Source: Cornus controversa
Taxonomy: Eukaryota > Streptophyta > Magnoliopsida > Cornales > Cornaceae
DNA length: 64,000 nt
Assembly (NCBI GenBank): GCA_026545225.1
Contig: CM048850.1
Span: forward strand, 5,832,001 to 5,896,000
Reading direction: 5' to 3'
Shown here in pieces: positions 24,418 through 33,844 of this stretch (position 1 is its first letter; every line of letters starts with the position of its first letter). The translations under genes were made by a program, and so were the position numbers. Under the pieces are notes generated by a model, which was not told the origin of the DNA, searched no databases, and was given only the letters and a program-made list of their open reading frames with translations.

Positions 24418-27400
24418 ATGGATTTGATCAATGCATTGCCCACATCCAAGATAAATGATGAAGATATATGTTTGGTAGATAGTGCCGCGACACATACTAT
24501 CCTGAGAGATAGAAAATATTTTTCCCATATAACATTAGCTGAAGCTAATGTTAATACCATATCAGGGTCCATAGACCTGATTGATGGTTCTGGAAGGGCT
24601 AATATTGTGTTACCATGTGGAACACAATTGCATATTGATGATGCTCTCTACTCAGCCAGATCCAAGAGAAATCTGGTGAGTTTTAAAGATATACGTCATA
24701 ACGGATATCATATTGAGACAATAAATAAAGGGAGTATGGAATATCTATGCATTACATTAACTATTTCATGCCGGAAGCATGTTTTAGAAAAACTCCCTGC
24801 TTTCTCTTCTGGGTTGTATTTTATGAAAATAAGAGCAATTGAATCACATGTAGTGATGCACCAGAAGTGCTATGACCCAAAGAATTTTATATTATGGCAT
24901 AATCGCCTTGGTCATCCTGGGTCAACAATGATGCGCCGAATTATTGAAAATTCAAATGGGCATCCATTAAAGAATCAGAAAATTCTTTTAACAAGTGATT
25001 ATACATGCACTGCATGCTCACAAGGAAAGTTGATTGTGAGGCCATCTCCTTCAAAAGTTGTTGTTGAATCTCCTGATTTCTTACAAAGGATCCACAGAGA
25101 TATATGTGGACCTATTCACCCATCATGTGGACCTTTTCGTTATTTTATGGTTTTAATTGATGCCTCAACTAGATGGTCCCATGTCTGTTTGCTTTCTACT
25201 CGAAATGTAGCATTTGCTAGACTTTTGGCCCAAACAATTCGTTTAAGAGCACAATTCCCGGATTATCCAATCAAGGCAATTCGTCTTGATAATGCCGGAG
25301 AATTTACATCTAAAACGTTCAATGACTATTGCATGTCTATTGGCACTGATGTTGAACACCCTGTTGCCCACACTCATACTCAAAATGGTCTAGCAGAGTC
25401 TTTTATAAAACGTCTTCAATTGATTGCCAGACCATTACTTATGAAAACAAAACTCCCTGTGTCAGCCTGGGGACATGCCATATTGCATGCAGCATCATTA
25501 GTTCGTATTAGACCAACTGCTTACCATAATTTTTCACCTCTACAACTTATGGTTGGTCAACAACCAAATATCTCTCATTTACGAGTTTTTGGTTGTTCTG
25601 TTTTTGTGCCTATTGCACCACCACAACGAACAAAAATGGGCCCTCAGCGTAGACTTGGAATTTATGTAGGTTTTGACTCTCCATCTATCATTAGATATCT
25701 TGAACCTATGACAGGAGATTTGTTTAAAGCAAGATTTGCTGATTGTCATTTTGATGAGGTGGTATTCCCACCATTAGGGGGAGAAATGACACAGCCTGAA
25801 CAACAACATGAGATCACTTGGAATGCTACGGCATTATCACATTTTGATCCCCCTACAAGTCAAAGAGAACTTGAAGTTAAAAGAATCATTCATTTGCAAA
25901 GTATTGCAAATCAATTGCCAGATGCATTTACTGATACAAGTAAAGTGATACAATCTCATATCCCTGCTGCCAATTTTCCAGCACGAATAGATGTCCCTGT
26001 TGGACAGTCTATAAGTATTGCAGCAGATGCATCTAAAACACGCCTGAAGCGTGGGAGACCCATTGGTGCAAAAGATACTGTTCCTCGAAAAAGGAAAGTA
26101 CAAGAGAAAGTAGATAAAGAAGATGGCACTCCTGAGGAGGCCATACTTACAAAGGGAGCAATAATAGCCCCTGAAGAAATGATAGCCCTTGATGAGGCAC
26201 AAAAAGAGGTAGTCGTACCTGAAAATGATGAGATCTCAATAAATTATGCAAAGAGATGGAACAGAAATGATGTTCTTGTCGACAACATATTCTCTTTTGC
26301 AGTTGCTCTTGATATTGCAAGAGATAATGAGGATCCAGAACCTCAATACGTTGACGAATGTCGACGCAGAAATGATTGGCCAAAATGGAAAGAGGCAATA
26401 CAGGCAGAATTAACTTCACTAGCAAAACGTGAAGTATTTGGATCAATAATCCAGACACCTGAAGGTGTTAAGCCTGTAGGGTACAAATGGGTATTTGTAC
26501 GGAAAAGAAATGAGAAAAATGAAATTATGAGATACAAAGCCCGCTTAGTGGCACAAGGTTTCTCACAGAGGCCTGGTATTGATTATGAGGAGACATATTC
26601 TCCGGTAATGGATGCAATTACATTCCGATTCCTGATTAATTTGGCAGTCACAGAAAGGTTGAATATGCATCTAATGGACGTGGTTACAGCATATTTATAT
26701 GGATCACTTGATAGTGATATTTATATGAAAATCCCTGAAGGATTTCAAATGCCTGAAGCAATCGCTTCAAAACCACGGTCGATGTATTCAATCAAGTTAC
26801 AACGATCGTTGTACGGATTAAAGCAGTCTGGACGCATGTGGTACAATCGCCTTAGCGAGTACTTAATCAAAGAAGGATATGTAAATAATCCAATCTGTCC
26901 ATGCGTTTTCATTAAAAAATCAGGATCTGGATTTGCAATTATAGCAGTATATGTTGATGATTTAAATCTTGTGGGAACTCCGATGAGCTCACCGCGACTG
27001 CTGATTATTTAAAGAAAGAATTCGAAATGAAAGAGTTTGGAAAAACGAGATTTTGCCTCGGATTACAGATTGAGCATTTACCAAGCGGAATTCTTATCCA
27101 TCAGTCAACATATACAGAAAAAGTTCTCAAGCGATTTTATATGGATAAAGCTCATCCATTAAGTTCTCCAATGGTTGTCTGATCGCTTGATGTGAAGAAA
27201 GATCCATTTCGTCCTCGAGAAGATAATGAAGAATTGCTTGGTCCGGAAATTCCATATTTGAGTGCTATTGGTGCACTGATGTACCTTACAAATTGCACAA
27301 GACCGGACATAGCTTTTCCAGTCAACTTACTGGCACGGTACAGTTCTGCACCAACCCGCAGACATTGGAATGGAGTCAAGCATATAATGAGATATCTTCG

Positions 27401-27953
27401 TGGGACCACTGATATGGGATTGTTTTATTCAAATAAATCAAAATCCCAGTTAGTTGGATATGCAGATGCAGGTTATCTCTCAGATCCACATAAAGCTCGA
27501 TCACAAACAGGATATGTATTTACTTGTGGTGACACTGCTATATCATGGAGATCCATGAAACAGACAATGACAGCAACCTCTTCAAATTATTCTGAAATAC
27601 TCGCAATTCATGAAGCGAGCCGAGAGTGTGTCTGGCTAAGATCAATGATATAGCATATTCGAGAAAACTGTGGACTCTCCTCAATAAATAATATCCCAAC
27701 GATATTATATGAAGATAATGCTGCATGTCTTGCACAAATCAAAGGAGGCTATATCAAAGGAGACAGAACCAAGCACATCTCACCAAAATTCTTTTATACT
27801 CACGAGCTTCAGAAAAATGGTGATATTGATGTCCAGCAAATTCGTTCGTGTGATAATTTGGCAGACCTGTTCACTAAAGCTCTGCCTACCACGACATTCA
27901 AGAAATTGGTTCACAATATTGGGATGCGGCAGCTCAAAGATTTTCCATGTTGA
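24418..27953 (+). pseudogene. pol polyprotein of copia element 1 (frameshifted)
   Basis: An 864-codon frame runs from 24418 to 27012. It has an aspartic protease motif DSAATH (Asp21), an integrase zinc-binding HHCC (His161, His166, Cys197, Cys200), the integrase DDE triad (Asp228, Asp291, Glu327) and reverse transcriptase with YVDD at residues 845-848 (26950-26961). One base appears to be missing at about 26,980, so this frame ends soon after. RT and RNase H homology continues in another frame, interrupted by TGA at 27180-27182 and TAG at 27651-27653, and ends at 27951-27953. Protein order (integrase before RT) identifies Ty1/copia. A finer lineage is not assigned. Confidence 0.92.
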
Positions 27954-28124
27954 TGAGGGGGAGAATTTGTTTGAAAAGGTATTAGCATACTGCACTCTTT
28001 TTCCTTCGATCAGGTTTTATCCCACTGGGTTTTCCTGACAAGGTTTTAATGAGGCAGTTCTTGTATATGCAATACCATTTTCAGGTTCACAAGAATCTTG
28101 TTATCTTTATAATGTCATGAACCC

Positions 28125-28133
28125 AAGGGGGAG
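28125..28133 (+). other. Polypurine tract of copia element 1
   Basis: AAGGGGGAG lies directly before the 3' LTR start TGTTGTAAAT. This is the position and composition expected of the plus-strand primer in LTR retrotransposon reverse transcription. Confidence 0.88.
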
Positions 28134-28474
28134 TGTTGTAAATGGGTTCATAACCCACGTGGGTCTCTTAATGACAAACATATCTATCTCTAAAATATCT
28201 CCCCCAACCTCCTTTCATTTGCTATATATATATAAGCATCAGATCATATACAAAAGGGATGGTTTTTCCTTTGACAGAAACTTCTCTCTCTCGTGTATAC
28301 CAATCTCTCTCTCTACTCTCTCAATCTTCTTTCTCTTATTGTTATAGACATATATCTATATACATATCAATCTTCTTCTCTCTGTCTTCTCACTCTCTTT
28401 CTGTCTCACTGTATAATAGTATATATTTATACTATTGATTAGTTATATAGTTATTAGATTATACTTTTACAACA
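28134..28474 (+). repeat. 3' LTR of copia element 1 (341 bp)
   Basis: It matches the 5' LTR throughout except near the end, where the 5' copy reads ACTATTATTATTGTTTAG and this copy reads ACTATTGATTAG. It is followed by the second CATCA target-site duplication. Such similarity implies a recent insertion, because both LTRs are copied from one template at integration. Confidence 0.93.
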
Positions 28475-28479
28475 CATCA

Positions 28480-30411
28480 CATTTTTTATGTCTTTCTTCA
28501 GCTATAAGTTGGTATAAGTGTATTTATTTATTATGAATTTCTTCAAGACCCCCGTCGGTCTTTGACTCTTCGACCTCCTCGAGATCTCTCAACTACAAGT
28601 CAAACAATGGCTTCATCAAAAAAGTTTGCTACTTCAATTAGTAAATGCTCTCAATTAATTGTATGCTAGTTCACAAAGTCAACAAAAAGTTTTGCACAAA
28701 ATATATACAGGGAAGTAGGAAGTGGAAGTGGTATATTTTAAAATTTTATTTGTTTTATATTAGTTGAATTAAACAAAATAATTACGTATGTATTAAAAAT
28801 TATTATTCTTATATAAAATGCCCTTCATTCTCTTATTTCAAAATATCAAATTATCATTTTTAATTTAAATAATCCATTCAATCAAAAAATTAAGAAAATA
28901 TTTGAAATATCGTTTGGTTTCTGAAAAATTACAAAAATATAAAAGTAATCCTGTAAAAGTGAACAAATTCATAAAATAAAACAAAATATATATTATACAA
29001 ACATTATTATATCATAAAGTAGTCAAAATTAGATAGTCTGATATGTCTCTAAATGGTAGCCAACTTTTTTTCCTTTTTAGAGTAGTGCAAGTGGATACAC
29101 TTGACGTATCACAACACATCAACTATATCTAGATAGGAATAAAGTAGATTTTTCAAATGTCATTGATAACTTTTCGGTCTGATACTCGGATGTGTGTGTT
29201 CACTAAATCAAATTAAGAATATATTTAAACAAACAAATATGAATTAGATAGTTAATAATGATAACTTAAAAAAATGACTAGTGAAACCGTTTATCACATT
29301 TAAAAAACCTCAAAATTAAGAATCATTGACACATGAATTTGCCATACAATTTAAAAACTAGTTCACTAATTTTTTTTTTAAAGTAAAAAAAGCAGTTCAC
29401 TAAAGGAAAAAAAAAAAGACCATATTTCTGTGATGAGAGATGATCAACGACCAATAATTTATTCAAGCATTGATGCTTTGTAATGAATTCGATTTTCTTC
29501 CAGTGAGACAAAAAGACAATAATCTGTTGGATTTTATTTAGTCATGCACAACGCTTCTTCAGTCGCACAGGAAACAAATAGAATTTAGTGTGGGTCAGAA
29601 TAAGATACTGAAGGGCATTTTGAACTTGAATAATAATTTTCAATGCATAAATGATTATTTTGCTTAATTCAATCAAAGTGAAAAATAAACTTTTAAAATA
29701 GATCACTTTATAATTTAGGCCTCCTAACTTTATTTAAGTGTAGTTTTTACATATATATATATACATATATATATGTATATATATAAATATATATGGTTTA
29801 CTCTTTTAATTCCATCAGTTTAATTGAGCCCTACTTAACATGGTACTCTAAATGCTTTTTAGGATTCTTGTTCCTGGCTACTTCTCAAATCATACACTAT
29901 GCATAACTAATATAAGATTAAAATTAATACAAATAAATCATTCGGTATAGTGTTATTAAAAATTATTTCCAAAAAAACATTTTAATATTGCGTGGATAAG
30001 GAAATGAAAATACATTGGAACAATTTTCAAAATTTTCTTAAATTCTTATTTTTAAAATATTAAAAAGGAAATGAATATCTAAAAGGAAAACCTAAATTTA
30101 TTTTAAATTTATATTAAGGTACATTTTAGTCATTATTTTGCAATAATTGGATATTTTTTTTATATATATTTCATCTTGTAAATTAAAGTCACATATTACA
30201 TATGAGTCGTCAGTTTGTATTTTATACAGGCTATGGTAGGCCATTTGAATTTTCTAACTTAATTCATTGTAGGGATCAAGTGTTGGAATACATAAAGTTG
30301 GTTAAACCTGTTATAAAAAGGCTACTAAAGGTGCTAATGAAGGGACTAACTATTGTAAAAACAGAAGAAGAAGAATCATCTTTGGTAATGCACACTCTTT
30401 TTGTTTTATAA
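28480..30411 (+). pseudogene. Upstream tandem duplicate of the dioxygenase gene, collapsed
   Basis: At 28561-28620 the 5' leader and first codons (CTTTGACTCTTCGACC, then ATGGCTTCATCAAA at 28607) match the intact copy at 33,807-33,860. After about five codons the text jumps to intron 1 (CTCTCAATTAATTGTATGC, compare 34,391), so about 520 bp of exon 1 is missing. Intron-like homology resumes at about 29,789 (compare 34,740). Exon 2 homology runs from about 30,273 (TAG then GGATCAAGTGTTGG) to about 30,400, encoding a DQVLEYIKLVKPVIKRLL-like segment ending in a stop at 30409-30411. The rest of exon 2, with the first catalytic histidine, and all of exon 3 are not found. About 1 kb at 28,711-29,745 has no counterpart in the other copy and shows no gene. 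Confidence 0.82.
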
Positions 30412-30598
30412 AGTATTTACTCATCAATAAAGCCTTATGCCTATTTATTAGACTTATATACGTTCTCATTCTTTTTTTTTTTTTATAGATTCCCTTTTGT
30501 TCAGGAACGGAGCCTTAGATTTGGTTTCTGAGGACGCTATGTACTGTTCTCTTTAAAAAAACATACTGAGAGAATAAAATGTGATGGTGCTTTGTGGA

Positions 30599-30662
<64 letters not shown>

Positions 30663-31323
30663 TGTGTGTCTTTGAAATATATATGTATATAGAGAGAAGT
30701 GTCTCAAATATAGAGAGAGAACTAATGTATATTAGACCATTGAGGGTAAAAATGACTTTTTGTATCTTAAGATAATCTTTGAACCTATTTTGGTAATTTA
30801 ATTAGTGAAAAACATTTGTGTAATAGTCTAAAAAAGAGGTTGAGGGCGATTGGGACTAGAATAGTATATTTTATCGTATTTGTAATTAATTTTAAAAAAT
30901 AATATATATAGAAGTTTCTCAATAATTCATTTCTTAATATGCATTTTTAGTAAAATTTCGGTACCCTAAGTTACAGTATTTTTGAGAAAAACACAATTAA
31001 TTTTTTTATTTTTTTTATAAACTTGTGTTTATATATAAAAAAGTTTTAGCTGTAGCAAAATTTTGAAATTGAGTTTTGTTATTTTAAAATAAAATTAAAA
31101 TTTTTAATTAAAATAAAATTATGAAATTAAGTTTTAATTGGAGTGAAATTCTAAAATTATTGAGTTTTAATTATTTTAAGAGAGAGATAAGGAGAGCTGC
31201 AGCATTATCCTTCTACTATATATATATATATATATATATATACACGCGCATCAAAAGATGAAAGATAAGAATATTAAGTGCAATTGTACAGAAACAATCA
31301 CGTGATCCACTGCCCTAGCACTA
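30412..31323. other. AT-rich intergenic stretch with microsatellites
   Basis: I see no gene. It holds an (AT)n run joined to a (GA)n run at about 30,600-30,660 and another (TA)n run near 31,219-31,242. The 64-residue reading frame here is just microsatellite translation. Confidence 0.6.
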
Positions 31324-31332
31324 CTCTTAAAG

Positions 31333-32053
31333 GAGGAGTGCTAGCTGCAGTCGCTCAAGCGACTGTCCTTGCATAGTCGCTCCACCGATTGGTGGAAATC
31401 AATTCCAAAAATTAAATGCTTTCCTGCAATAAATGTCCTATTTTTTCGTCAATTAATATACCCTCCCAGTTCTAAAGTATTTACACTGGTGCCATCAACT
31501 AACAAATAAAATTATAAAAATAAAGTATTAAAATATTTTTATTAATAACTTTTTTATATTGTCCTACTTTTAAATATTTTTAATAATCTATATACTTATT
31601 ATAATCATTTCCTGTATAATTTTTAAATTTTTGTTATTATGGTTAATTGAATTAAAGAACATATTTTTAAAGTATTAAAATATTTTTATTAATATTTTTT
31701 TTATATTTTCCTGCTTTTAAATATTTTTAATAATCTATATACTTATTCAATTAATCTATATACTTTATGTTTATAATTTTATTTTTATTAATATTTTTAA
31801 TAATCTATATGGATTGATGTTTTATTTTAAAATATTTTTTTAAATATTAATATTTTAATACTTTATTTTTATAATTTTATTTGTTAGTTGATGGCACTAG
31901 TGTAAATTCTTTAGAACTATGAAGGTATATTAATTGATGAAAAAGTAAGACATTTATTGCAGGAAAGCATTTAATTTTTGGAATTGATTTCCACCAATCG
32001 GTGAAGCGATTGTGCAAAGACAGTCGCTTGAGCGACTGCCGCTAGCACTCCTC
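31333..32053. mobile_element. Mutator-like foldback MITE, 721 bp
   Basis: Both ends carry long terminal inverted repeats. The left end starts GAGGAGTGCTAGC and the right end, read in reverse complement, starts the same way. Similarity extends more than 100 bp inward through CAGTCGCTCAAGCGACTGTC, the ACCGATTGGTGGAAATCAA block and the TTAAATGCTTTCCTGCAAT block. A perfect 9 bp target-site duplication, CTCTTAAAG, lies at 31324-31332 and 32054-32062. A 9 bp duplication with long inverted ends is the hallmark of the Mutator superfamily. The AT-rich centre has no coding capacity, so it would depend on a transposase elsewhere. Confidence 0.9.
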
Positions 32054-32334
32054 CTCTTAAAGATAAATTATTGTACCGAACCAATTAATGCACTCTCTTT
32101 TTCTCTGTCCCTCCCCCAACCCAATAATTCTACTCTCGGCCCCCCCCCCCCTCTCGATTGGATGGAGTGCACATAAAACCCTGCCACTGTCAAAATTCTT
32201 ATAAATTTTTTTGAATTTTTAAAAAAATTTATTTATTATTAATTTCTCTTATATAAAGATAAAATTAAACGGCTCTGTCAATTTGATAATGAAATTATCA
32301 GAATATTTTTTTATTTATTTAATAAAATAAATTA

Positions 32335-32597
32335 CTCCCCCGTCCCATAATTTTAGTCCACTATTCATTTTTGGAATGTCCCAAAATGCATGTCCATTTC
32401 CTAAAATGGATTATATGATTCCTAAACTATCCTTTCCAAACTCTACTATCCTAAAAGTTGGGTCCACTATATAATAATAATACTAACTTTTAAATAAGGA
32501 CTAATATGTAAATTCATGCATTATTACACTAAAAATTGGGTTCCATCATAAAAAGTTGGAATCCCCAAACATCTCAAGAATTATGAGACGGAGGGAG
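32335..32597. mobile_element. Stowaway-like MITE, 263 bp
   Basis: The left end is CTCCCCCGTCCCATAA and the right end is the near-complement TTATGAGACGGAGGGAG, with TA on both sides (32333-32334 and 32598-32599). Those ends and the TA duplication are typical of Stowaway elements of the Tc1/mariner superfamily. There is no open reading frame. Confidence 0.87.
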
Positions 32598-33194
32598 TAA
32601 TAAAAAAAAGTTATTTGTAAATGACGGATGTACCTTTTACGAAGGGGCAATTGAGAAAATTAGAAAGTAAAGGGAATTTCTTGATTAAATTAAAATCATA
32701 AAACCCCTATATTATAAAAAATTCTCATAAAATCCTCATCTATTATAAATTTTTTTATAAAATCTCCCTTACTATGAGGGTATATTAGTCCTTTTAATTT
32801 CAATAGATGCATCAAGAGTAATTTAATTATTTACACACCACTTAACATCTTACATGAAATGCACATATCATTTCCCGCTTAATTTCAAAGTAAAATTAAT
32901 GAGAGAAACAAATTAATTAATTATTATAAAAATTTTGATAATAAAAGAAAGTTTTATGAATTTAACCATGATGGATCTGCTTTGAAGTCTCATGCCTTAT
33001 TGGGAGTGGGTCACATGAAATAAGGTTGAAAAGTTGAATATTTCTGGATTTTTCACTCCAGACAGCCGCCTCGGTTTTCCACGCATACTTGAAAGATGTG
33101 ACATATTTCCTTTTCAGGCTACCCTATTCAAAGTGAATCACGAATCTGAACATATTTTATTCAATATATAAATAACATCACATTTTCTATGTCT
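32598..33194. other. Non-coding stretch with upstream duplication flank
   Basis: This is AT-rich text without a gene. From about 33,126 (CAAAGTGAATCACGAATCTGAACAT) it matches the region at about 22,627 upstream of the other gene copy. At 33,165-33,190 it preserves the empty target site of copia element 1. Confidence 0.7.
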
Positions 33195-33203
33195 TTTTCC
33201 ATC

Positions 33204-33415
33204 GAGCAATGCTATACGTCTCGAATAAATATCATAAATTTTAATTCGAATTTATGTGACAGGTGATATAATTTAATATTTTAGGAGATAAAATTAAATG
33301 GTAAGTTATTATCGGTGGGATTTCTCCCATACACGGAGTCTTTATAGTATTATCACCTTTCACATAGATTCGAGTTAAAATTCGTGAAATAAAATTGTGA
33401 CGTTTAGCATTTCTC
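33204..33415. mobile_element. Mutator-like MITE, 212 bp, upstream of the dioxygenase gene
   Basis: The ends are GAGCAATGCTATACGTC and, reversed, GAGAAATGCTAAACGTC. Imperfect inverted repeats run about 65 bp inward to an ATGTGACAGGTGATA-type block. A perfect 9 bp duplication, TTTTCCATC, flanks it at 33195-33203 and 33416-33424. The upstream paralogous flank (about 28,490-28,515) lacks the element, so it arrived after or differentially from the gene duplication. Confidence 0.88.
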
Positions 33416-33496
33416 TTTTCCATCTATACATTGGTATTATTTATTTAAAATGAATTTCTTCGTGAGGTTGCATGCAAGTTTGTCTAATATTATGTA

Positions 33497-33735
33497 GACA
33501 CAATTCTTATCTATTTATGTAAGTAAGTCCTCTCGTTAATGTGTTTTAATAAAAATAACACATCATTTTTAATTACAAAATTAAATTTAAAATAAAATAA
33601 ATAAGTATAATAAATAAAATTGAAATAAAAAAATTTATTTATTATACTTTAAAATCGATGTGTTCATTTTTTATTGGAACACATCAACGGTCATACTCAC
33701 CTACAATGATAAGTAGGTAAGTATTGTCCTATAAG
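33497..33735. repeat. Imperfect inverted repeat in the gene promoter, possible MITE
   Basis: The left arm (ACAATTCTTATCTATTTATG, later GTTAATGTGTTTTAATAAAAA and AACACATC) is mirrored by the right arm ending GTAAGTATTGTCCTA, with about 80 bp of imperfect pairing around an AT-rich middle. The other gene copy has no equivalent between its GAATTTCTTC and CTTTGACTC landmarks. I could not identify a convincing target-site duplication, so the exact edges are uncertain. Confidence 0.55.
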
Positions 33736-33737
33736 TA
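33730..33737 (+). promoter_or_regulatory. Candidate TATA box of the dioxygenase gene
   Basis: TATAAGTA lies about 115 bp upstream of the ATG at 33845, a usual distance for a plant promoter with a short leader. It falls at the right edge of the inverted repeat above, so the element may have supplied or disrupted the core promoter. This is based on position and sequence only. Confidence 0.4.
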
Positions 33738-33844
33738 GAGTGTCAACATGAGTGCAAACCCCCACTCTACTTGCTCTTGCTCTTGCTAGCTGGTGGCTTC
33801 TCAGTCTTTGACCTCATCGAGATCTCTCAACCACAAGTGCAACA

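Larger units (their letters stand above)
22711..28474 (+). mobile_element. Ty1/copia LTR retrotransposon 1, complete but coding-defective
   Basis: The element starts TGTTGTAAATGGG and ends TTTTACAACA. It is flanked by a perfect 5 bp target-site duplication, CATCA, at 22706-22710 and 28475-28479. It contains a 5' LTR, a gag remnant, pol in copia order (protease, integrase, reverse transcriptase, RNase H), a polypurine tract and a 3' LTR, 5,764 bp in total. The site without the element is preserved in the paralogous flank at about 33,165-33,190, which reads ATAAATAACATCACATTTT with one CATCA. Gag and pol contain stops and a frameshift, so the copy cannot be autonomous. Confidence 0.95.

Noticed and set aside
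25837-26537. Minus-strand reading frames of 60-121 codons opposite the copia pol
   Set aside because: They overlap well-supported pol coding sequence on the other strand and contain no recognisable motif.
24418-27012. The 864-codon frame as a host gene
   Set aside because: It has protease, integrase and RT motifs in copia order and lies between two LTRs with a target-site duplication.
28117-28347. 76-codon frame after the copia pol
   Set aside because: It crosses the polypurine tract and the 3' LTR start and is not coding.
30581-30775. 64-codon frame rich in Tyr-Ile and Arg-Glu
   Set aside because: It is a translation of (AT)n and (GA)n microsatellites.
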